DNA from: Clarireedia homoeocarpa
Taxonomy: Eukaryota > Ascomycota > Leotiomycetes > Helotiales > Rutstroemiaceae
DNA: 64,000 nucleotides
Direction of reading: 5' to 3'
Assembly: GCA_001465935.1 (NCBI GenBank)
Contig: LNKV01000054.1
Span: forward strand, 124,001 to 188,000
Part shown: positions 10,922-21,368 of the stretch, one piece after another
Position numbering within the stretch: the stretch's first letter is position 1
Layout: the number at the start of each line of letters is the position of its first letter
Position numbers and translations under genes: made by a program
Notes under the pieces: model-generated
What the model was told of the DNA's origin: nothing
The model's database searches: none
The model's input: the letters and a program-made list of their open reading frames with translations, nothing else

Positions 10922-13258
10922 TCAAACAGCGTTTGCGCCCGTAATCTTTAGACCCTTTGGCGGTATACTCTTGGGCTTCCCGCTAAAGCTAGCAAGCCTC
11001 TGTGCTGCGAACTTCTCTCTCGCCAACTCGATCGCAGATTTCTGTCGTTCCCCATCTTTGTCTCCACCTTTGTTGCCCTTGAACCATCCGTGCATCTCCT
11101 TCCCAGACCCGACATTTCCTGCATTCCCATCCTGACTTTTCAAGATCTGATGCACGGGAATAGTCGAATTAGACAATGTGTCACCAGATCTAACACGCTT
11201 CACCCACTCAGCACGACGGCGCTTGAACAAGTCCATACTCCAGTTTCGCCAAACAATTCGTCCTGTCCAACTGTCTCTGAGTACAGATTCGTAAGGTACA
11301 AGGGACATAGCAATCCGCTCGCAAAGTGAGAAGAGGCTGGCTGATGAAGTGGATGTCGGTGTAGTTGTTGTGTGGAGAATCGAGTCGAGAATGTGGGTTC
11401 CAGCTGAAGACAGGGATAATGTAATAATAGGTGGCTGGGTCGAGGGAGTGGAAGCTGTGGGAGAGGATATTATTGTGTTGATAAGTTTGCGGCGGAATAA
11501 GAGATTTGATGGTGTGTTAAGAGGAGAAGGAAGAAGGGAAGTCTGTATGATGTGGGTCGTAGTAGAGTACAGGCATAGCGATAAAATGGTAGAAGTAGGA
11601 AGGGTAAGAAGAGAATTTTGAATGAGCTGTGCGGGTGGTCCAGGGATTTTAAGCATTGCCTGAGCAAGAAGAGATCCGTGAATTTGAGACGGCGTAGGCT
11701 TTGGTTGTATAACAACAGGCGTGGGAGCGTCTGAGTTATCAGATGATGGAGGAGGAGCCGTAGCTGCTGTCAATGTGTCCAACGAGATATCAGCCATCTT
11801 TAGAACCAAGGTGCTTCGGTCAGATCCGTATGCTGCGAAAATACTGTTGGTAAGAGCCTCAGTACTTGCGCCACGAACTTTGCATCTCTCCAACAGCGTC
11901 TTGATAATCGCGGTACGGTTCCTGGATACCAATCCTTCAACTTGCGGAAGGATATTTCCAAGGGCCTCCTCCAAATCTTCTTTGCTGAGACGGTTCAAGA
12001 CCCTGATAACAACATAGGACGATATCTCATTTCGTGCTAGACTGGCAATTCGATCCTTGAAAACTGCTCGGTAAATTTGCTTGAAAAGTTTCCCAGGACA
12101 GTGAGTTACGAGAGTTTCCAAGAGTCGTGATCCTATTTGGTCATAGACGTTTCCATTAACAAAAACCGCGGATTGGCTCCCCTCAGCTGTAATGTCATCC
12201 GGTAAGAGCGTGGAGATAATTGTCTTCTGGTCCGAGTTGTTGCCCTTTTTGGTGCTAGGGTTGGTAAGTTCCAGCTCAAGAAGTAGCTGAAGACAGGGAT
12301 TGCCAGTGGGATGGGCAACCAAAACTTGAATGAAAGATCTGTCCATAGATGCGACCGTATCCGAGATGATCTTTTCGATTGCGAAAAGAAAAGACTCGGG
12401 TACAGCACGTTTGTTAAGCGTGAGCTCTGTTGGAGCGGTGTCCAACCCATTTATGCCAATCTTTTCCTTCTTCTTGCTCTGCAACAAGGTTCTCGTAGAA
12501 GATTTCTCCAAAGGTCGGCCAGACAACACAATAAGTAGAACTCGAAGAGTGTGAGAAGCGAACCGATCGGTGAGGAGGGTAGACATTTGTCCTTCGAGCT
12601 CGTCCAGCGTAGCGAGAAACAAACTCTCCATAGATTCGGTTGCCTCGCCATCTTTTTGTGTCTCACCATTCGCCTTCTTTTGTTTCTCTTCACCGGTCAG
12701 CTCCTCTGTGACAACTGGTGCCGATTGAATGAACAATGCTTCGCAACAATGGCTGGCGAATCGGTGTGAAACTAAATGTGGAAAGTGGCCCGCGAATTGG
12801 GTGAATAGCTTTTTCTTCTGCTCTGTCGTACTCAGCAGGATCAATCTTTCCATTAAGCGGGAACATGATTGACTGCAAGCAAGTTTCAATTCCTTCCCTT
12901 TGGCTTCTCGGTATACGTTTGCTAAAAAGAGGGATCGTTCTTCTGCCGAAGGAAAATCATTTAATTCGAGTAATTCGTCGGCTCGTCGAAAGTATTCTTG
13001 TTCTTCGTCTTCGAGTAAACCGTAAAATGGTCGTTCTGCAACGTCAATGGCATTGGTACCAGTTAGGTGTGCAACGGCATTATCATCTAGCCTTATGAAA
13101 GAAGCCTCTTTTTCATCTGCGGGATGCAAATCGGACGATCTCCGCTTTTTTGCATCTTGAGTGCACGCATCAACGTCTACTTCTCTCTCGACATCGTCTT
13201 CCCTCTTCCTCTTCAAAGCATCTCTTCTCCCTCTGGCATGTTTGTTCTCTTTAGGCAT
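10922..13258 (-). CDS. NOP9: Nop9, nucleolar Pumilio-like RNA-binding protein
   Basis: Nop9 is a nucleolar PUF-fold protein that binds pre-rRNA around the 18S 3' region and is needed for 40S biogenesis. The single exon gives 778 residues. A Lys/Arg-rich N-terminus (MPKENKHARGRRDALKRK) is typical of nucleolar proteins. The repeated Pumilio-type helices follow: ELKLACSQSCSRLMERLI, HFPHLVSHRFASHCCEALF, LLTDRFASHTLRVLL, LVAHPTGNPCLQLLLELEL and ISSYVVIRVLNRL. A late repeat reads WTGRIVWRNWSMDLFKRR, then a basic tail. Length and order fit Nop9 rather than the eight-repeat mRNA-binding PUF proteins. The start codon is the first Met and lies just after a purine-rich leader. Together with TSR3 on the facing strand it makes a 40S-biogenesis pair. 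Confidence 0.92.
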   Translation of the reverse strand: MPKENKHARGRRDALKRKREDDVEREVDVDACTQDAKKRRSSDLHPADEKEASFIRLDDNAVAHLTGTNAIDVAERPFYGLLEDEEQEYFRRADELLELNDFPSAEERSLFLANVYREAKGKELKLACSQSCSRLMERLILLSTTEQKKKLFTQFAGHFPHLVSHRFASHCCEALFIQSAPVVTEELTGEEKQKKANGETQKDGEATESMESLFLATLDELEGQMSTLLTDRFASHTLRVLLIVLSGRPLEKSSTRTLLQSKKKEKIGINGLDTAPTELTLNKRAVPESFLFAIEKIISDTVASMDRSFIQVLVAHPTGNPCLQLLLELELTNPSTKKGNNSDQKTIISTLLPDDITAEGSQSAVFVNGNVYDQIGSRLLETLVTHCPGKLFKQIYRAVFKDRIASLARNEISSYVVIRVLNRLSKEDLEEALGNILPQVEGLVSRNRTAIIKTLLERCKVRGASTEALTNSIFAAYGSDRSTLVLKMADISLDTLTAATAPPPSSDNSDAPTPVVIQPKPTPSQIHGSLLAQAMLKIPGPPAQLIQNSLLTLPTSTILSLCLYSTTTHIIQTSLLPSPLNTPSNLLFRRKLINTIISSPTASTPSTQPPIITLSLSSAGTHILDSILHTTTTPTSTSSASLFSLCERIAMSLVPYESVLRDSWTGRIVWRNWSMDLFKRRRAEWVKRVRSGDTLSNSTIPVHQILKSQDGNAGNVGSGKEMHGWFKGNKGGDKDGERQKSAIELAREKFAAQRLASFSGKPKSIPPKGLKITGANAV

Positions 13259-13558
13259 AACGAATAAAAAACGGCGGGGGTGGAAAAGAAAGTGTGAAGA
13301 AGATTGACCGAGGGAAGAATAGAAGGAAAAAAAAAAGAAAGAAGTCTTGAAGATTGAAGCCGGTCTATCAAGAGAAGGTTTGGGATTTCCTTGGAATTGA
13401 GTAACTTAAGAAGTTTTGGCTGGAATTTGCGGTTGACTAGCGGAGAGCGCTAAAACGACTTTTGATAGGGCAGAATACGTCGAGCGGTGAAGGCAGTCTA
13501 TTTTTTTCCTTATGTTTTACGTTTTTTTCTCTTGTGCACGCGCACCGACCGAGCAGAA

Positions 13559-13600
13559 AGCACGAAGCACGAAGCACGAAGCACGAAGCATAAAGCACGA
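13559..13600. repeat. Heptamer tandem repeat (ACGAAGC-like)
   Basis: Five to six adjacent copies of a 7-bp unit (CACGAAG phase), one copy degenerate (CATAAAG). It lies about 300 bp upstream of the NOP9 start codon. Confidence 0.85.
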
Positions 13601-13807
13601 ACCACTCACACGAGCCCAGACCCGCGCGCTTCCAAGATCTGCTGCTGTTCGCACAGATTAAGGGTAACCTTACTTTGCACGTCAAGCTGTAACTTGGCCG
13701 TATCAAATAACGACGCGTCCTTTGCATTTACCGCATTCTTCCGCGATTTTGCCGCCGTATGAGATGAGCACGGTGACAATATGAGACACGCACAATTGGG
13801 AAGCCCG

Positions 13808-13962
13808 AAAGTGCCTTATAAAGTGCCTTGCAAAGTACCTGCATTACAAAGTACCTGCCTTAACTTACAAAGTCCCTGCCTTACAAATTCCCTGCCTTAT
13901 AAAGTCCCTGCCTTATAAAGTCCCTGCCTTATAGAGTTCCTGCCTTACAAAGTGCCTGGCTT
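13808..13962. repeat. Degenerate 16-17-bp minisatellite
   Basis: About nine copies of a unit close to AAAGTCCCTGCCTTAT. Variation is mostly in AAGTGCC/AAGTACC/AAGTCCC and TTATA/TTACA. Copies in the middle are the most alike, as expected for recent internal duplication. Confidence 0.85.
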
Positions 13963-14194
13963 ATCAACCTTACCCTGTCTGCCTTATTTATCTCACGTGC
14001 TTCATTTACATTACTTACATTCTTGGAGCTTATTACCCTAAATATTGCAATTCATGCACGTCATGAGGACCATAAATGACTACTTTTTTTTTACGTCTTA
14101 TCTCCGAGTAATACAAAATCTTTCTCTTTGCTAACTAGAGGATGCTATATGATGGCTAAGTATATTACTTTCCTAATTCACTCATTCCTTTTTT

Positions 14195-14240
14195 CTCTTG
14201 TATACTCTCTTGTATACTCTCTTGTATACTCTCTTGTATA
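14195..14240. repeat. 12-bp tandem repeat (CTCTTGTATACT), nearly four copies
   Basis: Three perfect 12-bp copies and a fourth truncated by 2 bp, ending about 60 bp upstream of the decarboxylase start codon. It is a pyrimidine-rich block within the probable promoter or 5' UTR. Confidence 0.9.
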
Positions 14241-14302
14241 GGTAGACCTTGCTATTCTTTCTCTTCCCAATATCGTTCCTTACAATTCATACCACAGTCG
14301 CA

Positions 14303-16096
14303 ATGCCTTCAAATGAATCGATGCAATCGCAACCGCAATCGCAACCGCAGCTACCTATCAGGCATGTCTCAAGTGCTACACCACCTTTGAATCGAGCCGA
14401 TGAGGTCGATGATGTGAGGAATGCCCCTGCACAAAGCCCCATACTTTTCGCAAATATATATAAACAACACATCATCTAATGCAATCGCCATAGTTACTCA
14501 AAGCTGTGCAATCTCTTATAATTCCATTCATCAGATCCGCTGATGATGATGCTGCAGTGAAGCACACGGGTCATGGAAAGGCCATCCCTGGCGGAGGCCC
14601 TAGAACCACTCTTCTAGAACACCATAAACCCGACAAGCTCGTTAAGCTTCTCGACTTCAATCTCCCAGGTGAAGGGAAAGGAAAAGACGGCTTACTGTCA
14701 ACCGTCGAGCAAGTGCTCAAGTACAGTGTCAATACATGGGATCAAGGTTTCCTGGATAAACTTTATTCAAGCACAAATGCGGTACGAACGTGATCCGATC
14801 CATAAAAGGGGGGCTGGGTGAAGGGTGAAACGAATGTCAGCTGAAAACAAGACACAATCCAGGTTGGCATCATATCCGAACTGATACTGGCAGTTTTGAA
14901 TACGAATGTAAGATTGTCAAATGCCGATGCGTTTTTGTTTCATCTCGGATTCTAATATCCTATAGCTTCATGTCTTTCAAGTATCTCCTGCGCTTACCGT
15001 TATTGAGAAAACCACCGCCAAGACATTTGCAAATCTGTTCGGTTTCGATGGTCCTCATGCAGGAGGTATATCGACTCAAGGAGGTTCTGCTTCCAACACC
15101 ACGTCCATAATCATTGCGCGAAACAACCTCTTTCCCGAAACCAAAGAGTCAGGAAATGCTTCTCATCAATTTGTCCTTTTTACTTCCGCGCACGGTCACT
15201 ATTCCCTTGAAAAGGCCGCTCAAATGTGCGGTCTTGGCACAAACAACGTGATATCAGTCCCAGTAGACCCTCAAGGACGAATGATCCCCAAGGAGTTAGA
15301 ATTACTTATCACACGCGCCAAATCCGAAGGCAAAACCCCCTTCTACGTCAACGCGACCGCCGGAACCACCGTCCTGGGGTCTTACGACCCATTCCCAGAG
15401 ATATCCCGAATCTGTCGATTCCACAACCTCTGGCTCCACATCGACGGCTCGTGGGGCGGTCCCGCCATCTTCTCCTCCATCCACAAATACAAATTAGCGG
15501 GCTCTCATCTCGCCGACTCTCTGGCTGTCAATCCCCACAAAATGATGAATGTCCCTCTAACATGCTCTTTCCTCCTCGGTCCCGACCTCACGAAATTCCA
15601 CAAAGCAAATACCCTCCCGGCAGATTATCTCTTCCATTCCTCCGCCTCCCCCTCAACAGAGGTATGGGATCTCGCGGACCTAACTTTGCAATGTGGTCGA
15701 AGGGGCGACTCGCTCAAACTCGCCCTCGCATGGATCTACTACGGTTCTGCGGGCTTTGAATCGCAAATTAACCATGCCTTCGAGATGGCCGCGTACTTGG
15801 CGCAGCAGGTACAAGATCATGAAGATCTGGTACTGGTATCTGAAAATCCACCACCGTGTTTGCAGGTTTGTTTCTATTACGCGGAAGGTGGGAAGTTGGT
15901 GACGGATAAGGAGGTTAATTCAGGGGTTACAAGGACGATTGTAGAGAGGTTGATTCGAAGGGGTTGGATGGTGGATTATGCGGGTGGTGAGAGGGGTAAA
16001 TTTTTTAGAGTTGTAGTTAATTTGCAGACGAGGAGAGAGACGGTCGATGGATTGGTGTTGGCGATTGGAGAGGTCGGGAGGGCGGTTTGTGAATAG
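14303..16096 (+). CDS. PLP-dependent group II decarboxylase (glutamate/cysteine-sulfinate type)
   Basis: This enzyme uses pyridoxal phosphate to remove the alpha-carboxylate of an amino acid. The family includes glutamate, cysteine sulfinate, aspartate and aromatic amino-acid decarboxylases, and the substrate cannot be told from sequence alone. Four exons, 14303-14413, 14494-14781, 14863-14907 and 14966-16096, are all in phase 0 and give 524 residues. The 45-nt third exon encodes VGIISELILAVLNTN. The fold signature is complete: GGISTQGGSASNTTSI, SAHGHYSLEKAA (PLP-stacking His), VNATAGTTVLGSYDP, HIDGSWGG (Asp contacting the pyridine N) and NPHKMMNVPLTCSF with the Schiff-base Lys. HIDGSWGG differs slightly from the animal HVDAAWGG. 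The N-terminal 35 residues are Gln/Ser-rich and not conserved-looking. Confidence 0.9.
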
Positions 16097-17248
16097 GTGG
16101 TGCTGGATGGACTTAGAGTTGGGTTTTGTGGGTAGCTGGTAGTTGTGGCGGTGGGAGAGATACGAGGAAGAAGGGCTCGGTGTGTATAAAAGGAGGATAG
16201 CTGGAAGGAGTTCTTGTATAGATACGAAAATCCTTTCTGAATAGGACACGACATTCATTTGTCTAGACATCAGGATACAATATCAATACCTCACAGTATT
16301 CCTTTTCTTTCCGAGTAGTTAACTTAACAATAGTTGCAGTTTTTAGCTCAAACATAGGCCATATCAAAAATAAGTCAATGCACCTATATAATCGATCAAT
16401 CACACTCACCACATATCCTATCCCACCCCATCCCATACCGAACTCAACTCAATAAATACCATCACAATCACAATCACAATCACAATCACAATCATACCAG
16501 AGTGCTCACTCAACCTCACTCTCACTCTCACTCTCACTCCCACCTACCTGCAAAAGTAAATAAAACAAGTAACTTGAGTAAATCTTTATACAGCAAAGTT
16601 ACGAGTACATTCATCAATAAACTTATATGATCATATATGAACCCAACCGAACCCAACCCAACCCAACTCACTGAATAGATAAATAATATATATACCACAC
16701 CATACTATACCATACCATACTATATCACTATAGTATAGTATAGTATAGTATAGTACATTGAAAGTGCTTACTTACTTTACTTGCTCCACTCACTCACTCA
16801 CTCAGTCAGTTAGTCACATGTAAAGTAAAGTAAAGTGGATTAGTAAGTTATTTATTTATTTATTTATTTATTCCTTCCTCATCCTCTGAATACATCCCAT
16901 CCATCTCATCTCATCTCATCTCATCTCTCTCCCTCCTATCCATCTCACCACCCCCCCACCAACAGATAAAATAGAAAGAGGGGCGGGGGAAAAAAAAAAA
17001 GACAGACAGCAATCCAATCCAAGATATTATATTCCCGCCACCAGCTAGCTAGCTAGCTCTATTCATTCCATTTTCATTTTTATTTCGATATGATTTATAA
17101 TCGATTAAGTACAGTACAGTACAGTACAGTGCAGTAAAATAGGTTAAAGCCATCCATCCATCTCTAAAAACCGATCCAACTCCACTCCCACCTTCCGGAC
17201 TGCTGATTTGGAGTCGATGTATTGGTTGGTGTTTGTTTGTTTATTTAT
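16097..17248. repeat. Microsatellite-dense spacer
   Basis: No gene. Simple repeats follow one another: ATCACA (about 16461-16494), CTCACT (about 16514-16540), a CATAC/TAGTA block with local inverted symmetry (about 16700-16755), TTAT (16848-16872), ATCTC (about 16900-16926), AGCT (about 17043-17059) and AGTAC (about 17108-17132). It lies between the convergent decarboxylase gene and the small secreted-peptide gene. Confidence 0.85.
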
Positions 17249-17796
17249 TTACAAACCGGCGTTGGTTGCGGCTGTGTGGGGGGGGAAGTGTTAGTTCTTG
17301 TTTTTCAACCATCGTATGGATGTATGTATGTATATATGTATAGATTGAAAAGAAAAAGGGAAAGAAGGAAAACGATAATGGGGGAGGAGGAGGTGGTGGA
17401 GGAGGTTTATAGGAGTTGAATGATTTGATGGAGAGGACGTAGAACAGAGAGGAACGACAGATGAAAATGGAAAGACAGAAGAAAGGTGGAGAATAAGAGA
17501 AAGGTGGAGAATAAGAGAAAGGAAGAAAATCATACCTTGATAAACACCCGTGCTATCGAATGTAACGACGTCGCCGTTGGCGTTGGACATAGAGGGTTGA
17601 GAGGCATCGACTGCGGGGGCAGTATCTTGGCGGGGGAGGAGGGGTTCTGTGGGTTTGGTGGTTAGTGGGTGTGTGGAGAGAAGGCGAGAAAAGGGAGAGG
17701 ACAAGATGGGATGGGGAGACTAAATAGGAAGAAGGAAGACATACGAGCGTACACAATGGCAGCCAAGGAAACCAGGACGAAGAGTTGGAATTGCAT
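17249..17796 (-). CDS. Probable 61-residue secreted peptide (three exons)
   Basis: The gene was assembled from splice signals. Exons on the minus strand are 17745-17796, 17536-17646 and 17249-17271, with phases 1 and 1 that agree. Donors are GTATGT and GTATGA, acceptors CCCACAG and CACACAG. Exon 1 encodes MQFQLFVLVSLAAIVYA, a near-ideal signal peptide ending at an A-x-A-like site next to the first intron. The mature part is about 44 residues, begins QPLLPRQ, has no Cys and ends AATNAGL. A Kex2-like cleavage after PR is possible. No family is recognised. The product is too short for confident domain assignment. The coherent phases and the signal peptide are the support. The 264-nt second intron and 23-nt last exon are the weakest parts. 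Confidence 0.5.
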
Positions 17797-19554
17797 TTTT
17801 GCTGATTTGTTTTGGTTTTTCGAAAGAGGACTTTTTCAAATGAGTGGAGTGGAAGTGTAGATGTAGATGTAGATGTAGAAGTAGAAGTCGTCCGGCGACA
17901 AAAGCTTTATATGCAAGAATAGAGTGAGAGATAGTTGAGATGATGAGAGTAGCTTGATAGAGAATGAGATGAAAGTATGAGACAGACAGTTATATATCCC
18001 ATCTCTAAGTACAAACCATGCTACTGGTATGATGATATAACATGATATGACAGGACTGCATTTCGCTTACTTACTTTCTTGCATGCATACCGGCGTGTAT
18101 CAGAGCAAGTAACAAAAACTTCGGCTTTGTTGACACAGTGCGACATCACTGGCTGCGCCTCCCGCAGTCACTCGTTCGGATGGTAGGGGACCGGATGATT
18201 CTGAGTCTGGAGCACTTACTTCAGCCATCATCGAAGTAAACAGCACAGCACAGAATAGCAACAGGGCCAAGCATCCGAAACAGGGAGATGACATATCCGA
18301 TATTCAGGAATCCAATGACATCTGAGATCTGCAGGAGTCCAGAACTCAAGAGCAAGGGCCCAGAACTCTAATTAACACGATTCTTCCATGATTAAGAGTT
18401 TTTTTTTTTCTGGAGGAAGAAGAAATAAGCAACATCGATCCCGACGATCAAATGAAAAATGCTGCGACGGTAGATGTATGATGTGCAAATGCTTATGCGT
18501 GATAAGCGGTGCGATTCAGGGGGTTGAAACGAGGATGAAGTGAAGCGAAGGGTAGCGAAGCGAGGGGTTTGGGGGATCTGGGGCAGAGGCGCTCATAACA
18601 TGATATGATGAGATGAGATGAGATGAGATGTTCTTACCAATCGAAGAGAGAATATAGAAAGCCTTTCAAGGAAATTTAATACGGAGTAGGTTTCGGGTTA
18701 GTCGGAAGAGTGGACACCCGAGTATGGGGAGTCCAAGGTTAACGCTGGACGGGGGGAGCAAAGAAAGGACTGGAGAGGTAGGGGGAAGAAGCGATGGTTT
18801 TTCTCTCTTTTTCTCTTGGAGCGGGTCGGGTTTGGGGTTGGGAATTTGGGGGAGATGAGAGGAGATGGGGGATGAATGGAGTATTGGGTAGGTGTTTGAG
18901 TGGATAAGGGGGGTGATTGGAGTATCGGGTAGGTGTTTGAGTGGAAAAGGGGTGATTGGAGAATTGCTGATATACTGGGCTCTGGTGCCGGTGTTTTGTT
19001 GGTGATTTTGAAGAATTGCTGATATACTGGGCTCTGGTGCCGGTGTTTTGTTGGTGAGTTGTGATGTTTTTGAGGATGTTGTGGAAGCTTGGTGGTGAGG
19101 GTCTTACCTCTCTCCCATCTCACTCGAATTTGCTCCATATTCCTCATTTGCTCGTCCTGCTACTCAATCATGTAAGTGGTGTTGTGTTGTGCATCACTAC
19201 TCGACTTGAGTAGGTCATCCTTATCAGTTGCATAAGTTTTATGTATGGCCTCGCTTACATAACTTCCTATTTTATGCAACTTTCTGTGCTGGTACGTACC
19301 TGCACCAATCCGTCGATCCGTCACTCGTAATCGTACAGCACCCGACTTACCCCGCCATCCATTATCTATGGTCCGGAACATTCTAATCTCTCAACCACAA
19401 ATCAAACCACATTCCTCCCCAATAATCATCAATCTCCCACCACACTCTTCCTCCCTTCCTTTCATCTACCGACATCGTCGGAAAGGCGGAGGATTCTATC
19501 ATATCGCATCTTCTGAGAGAAGCTCAGAGACAAGCTCAGAAACGAAAACCGAAA
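17797..19554. other. Repeat-containing spacer upstream of AMMECR1 gene
   Basis: No supported gene. GATGTA repeats (about 17864-17884), GATGA repeats (about 18606-18632) and a larger direct-repeat block at about 18877-19057 are present. A minus-strand 149-codon frame (18698-19147) is entirely explained by these repeats. A minus-strand 64-codon frame at 18100-18294 begins with a hydrophobic stretch but has no other support. Confidence 0.5.
18877..19057. repeat. Nested direct repeats, 52-bp and about 41-bp periods
   Basis: A 45-bp segment at 18961-19005 recurs without mismatch at 19013-19057 (period 52). Immediately before it, a segment containing GGTAGGTGTTTGAGTGGA occurs twice (about 18888 and 18929). 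The two duplications are adjacent, so the region has expanded twice. Confidence 0.85.
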
Positions 19555-20481
19555 ATGGCAACTGTAGAACATTGTCTCTATTGCTTCGAAACCCTCAGCG
19601 CCCATATCGAAAATCGCCCTCCTATGACCTTGGCTGAAGTTCAACAGTCATGGGCTACTTACCCCAAAGGTCTCGAACTCACAGATGAGGACGATAACGA
19701 AGAGGGCCTCGAAGATGCCGACGAACCCTCCTCCGCCGAATCCGAACCTCCTACCAAACTCACCTCCCTACGACATCCCAGTCTCCAACGCATCACTCGC
19801 TCCTCTTCAGGAACAAGCACACCCTCCTCCAGCAGCACCTCCTCATCCGCAAATTCGGCAGAAACGACAAACACCACGCCGTCTTCATCCACAACATCAT
19901 TCACCCCTATCGGCGTATCACCGAACCGGTCCAGCCAACCGCCCTCCACCTCCTCCAACCTAACCCAAACGCCCCTATTCATAACCTTCAACACACTGCA
20001 CCCCAGCTCTCCCCACACTCGGCACCTCCGCGGCTGCATCGGCACCTTCCGTCCACAACCGATTAGCTCGGGTCTCTCCTCGTACACACTCAAATCCGCA
20101 TTCGAAGACGAACGCTTCCCTCCCATCTCCAAATCCGAGCTTCCCCGCCTCGAAGTGTGCGTTACGCTTCTCACAGACTTTGAGACGTGTTCCCACCCGC
20201 TCGATTGGGAAGTTGGTGTTCATGGCATTACTTTGACGTTTTATTATAGAAGCAATAGATACGATGCGTGTTACTTGCCGGATGTGGCAGTCGAACAGGG
20301 CTGGGATAAGGAAGAGACGATTGTGAGTTGCATGCGGAAGGCGGGGTGGAGGGGAAGGACGGAGAAGTGGAGAGAGGTGGGGGATTTGAAGGTAGTGCGG
20401 TTTCAGGGGAGGAAGGAAAGTGTGGAGTGGCAGGAGTATGCGGAGTGGAGGAAGTGGGTGCAGAAGCAGGGGATGAAATAG
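19555..20481 (+). CDS. AMMECR1-domain protein
   Basis: This single-exon gene of 308 residues belongs to the AMMECR1 family, conserved from archaea to humans, whose molecular role is not settled. The family signature LRGCIGTF lies at about residue 157. It is followed by a SAFEDERFPPISKSELPRLEVCVTLL block and by VGVHGITLTF, YDACYLPDVAVEQGWDKEETI and a CMRKAGWRG segment, all in the family order. A Ser/Thr/Pro-rich insert of about 90 residues (about 50-140) separates the first helix (HCLYCFETLSAHIE) from the core. Such an insert is common in fungal members and probably disordered. ATG 19555 is preceded by an A-rich leader. The gene is convergent with the Ras-like gene. Confidence 0.9.
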   Translation: MATVEHCLYCFETLSAHIENRPPMTLAEVQQSWATYPKGLELTDEDDNEEGLEDADEPSSAESEPPTKLTSLRHPSLQRITRSSSGTSTPSSSSTSSSANSAETTNTTPSSSTTSFTPIGVSPNRSSQPPSTSSNLTQTPLFITFNTLHPSSPHTRHLRGCIGTFRPQPISSGLSSYTLKSAFEDERFPPISKSELPRLEVCVTLLTDFETCSHPLDWEVGVHGITLTFYYRSNRYDACYLPDVAVEQGWDKEETIVSCMRKAGWRGRTEKWREVGDLKVVRFQGRKESVEWQEYAEWRKWVQKQGMK

Positions 20482-21368
20482 ATTTGCGGTTTTGGGTGTG
20501 GGAGTTTAGATTTGGACAGATATATTGATGGGAGGATAGATGGATGGATGGCTGGATGGATGGATTGGATTGGGATTTTTGGAATTGTGATTCGATAGAT
20601 ATGATATGACTTTATGTGGTGCGGAATCAGATGGATTGTTTTTCGATAAGTCTAGAGCGAAGAAATGCTATATACAAGAATTACAAATAACGGATTTTAC
20701 CATAGACTGGATCACAGGATAGCTGTAATTTGCAAGCTGGTGATCTTATCATTTTTGTTTCTTCAAAGTCTCCTTGATACTTTCTTTACAGCTTCATCGA
20801 GAAACAAAAACTACAGTACCTGATCACATCACTACAGCTTCTCTTTGCACAGCTATAGCTATCTATCCACCCATCATCCATCACTCAATACGAGTAGTAC
20901 TGTACAATTAATAGCATAAGTTATAACCAGAAAATCATATATATATGAAAAGAAAAGAAAACTCTTTTTCGCTGACTTGAGTTATTATTGTTTATTTATT
21001 CCCTTTGCTTGGACATTTCCCATCGGTGTGTAGAACTATGTAAGATTACCTGTTCCTCGATTCCTATCCATCCATCTGTTGCCTTCTCTTTCTTCCTTCC
21101 CAGTCCATGTCCCGAGATAAATAATGATATACTAGAAGTACAATAAATAGATACATACATACATACATACAGAGAAAAAACCCCCAGCCCTACAAATAAG
21201 TGCCGCAAATTTAATTGGAGCAAAATCAGTTAGTCATTCAAGAAAATTCTTTTTTTGGTGGTCGTAAAGGCGTTATTTCATCACATCGTAACATCATCTC
21301 ATTCCCTATCCCACGCCGCTTCGTCCCATCCCACCACACCACATCTACCCCTCCCCCCTCCCTCCCCC
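20482..21368. other. Convergent spacer with GATG and CATA repeats
   Basis: No gene is supported. A GATG repeat lies at about 20527-20566 just after the AMMECR1 stop codon. A CATA repeat lies at about 21151-21172. The region holds two 3' ends. Confidence 0.5.

Larger units (their letters stand above)
13259..14302. promoter_or_regulatory. Divergent intergenic region carrying three tandem-repeat blocks
   Basis: The region lies between the start codons of NOP9 (-) and the decarboxylase (+). It holds an ACGAAGC heptamer array (about 13559-13600), a degenerate 16-17-bp array (about 13808-13962) and a 12-bp array (14195-14240). No gene is supported. Confidence 0.6.

Noticed and set aside
16700..16760. 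MITE-like terminal inverted repeats
   Set aside because: The symmetry is produced by CATAC/TAGTA microsatellites; there is no target-site duplication or conserved core.
18100..18294. Minus-strand 64-codon frame with hydrophobic N-terminus like a signal peptide
   Set aside because: No splice or homology support; the downstream part is low-information and the length is within chance. The neighbouring 17249-17796 gene has better evidence.
18698..19147. Minus-strand 149-codon Pro/Ser-rich frame
   Set aside because: It is generated by the nested direct repeats at 18877-19057 and has no protein-like features.
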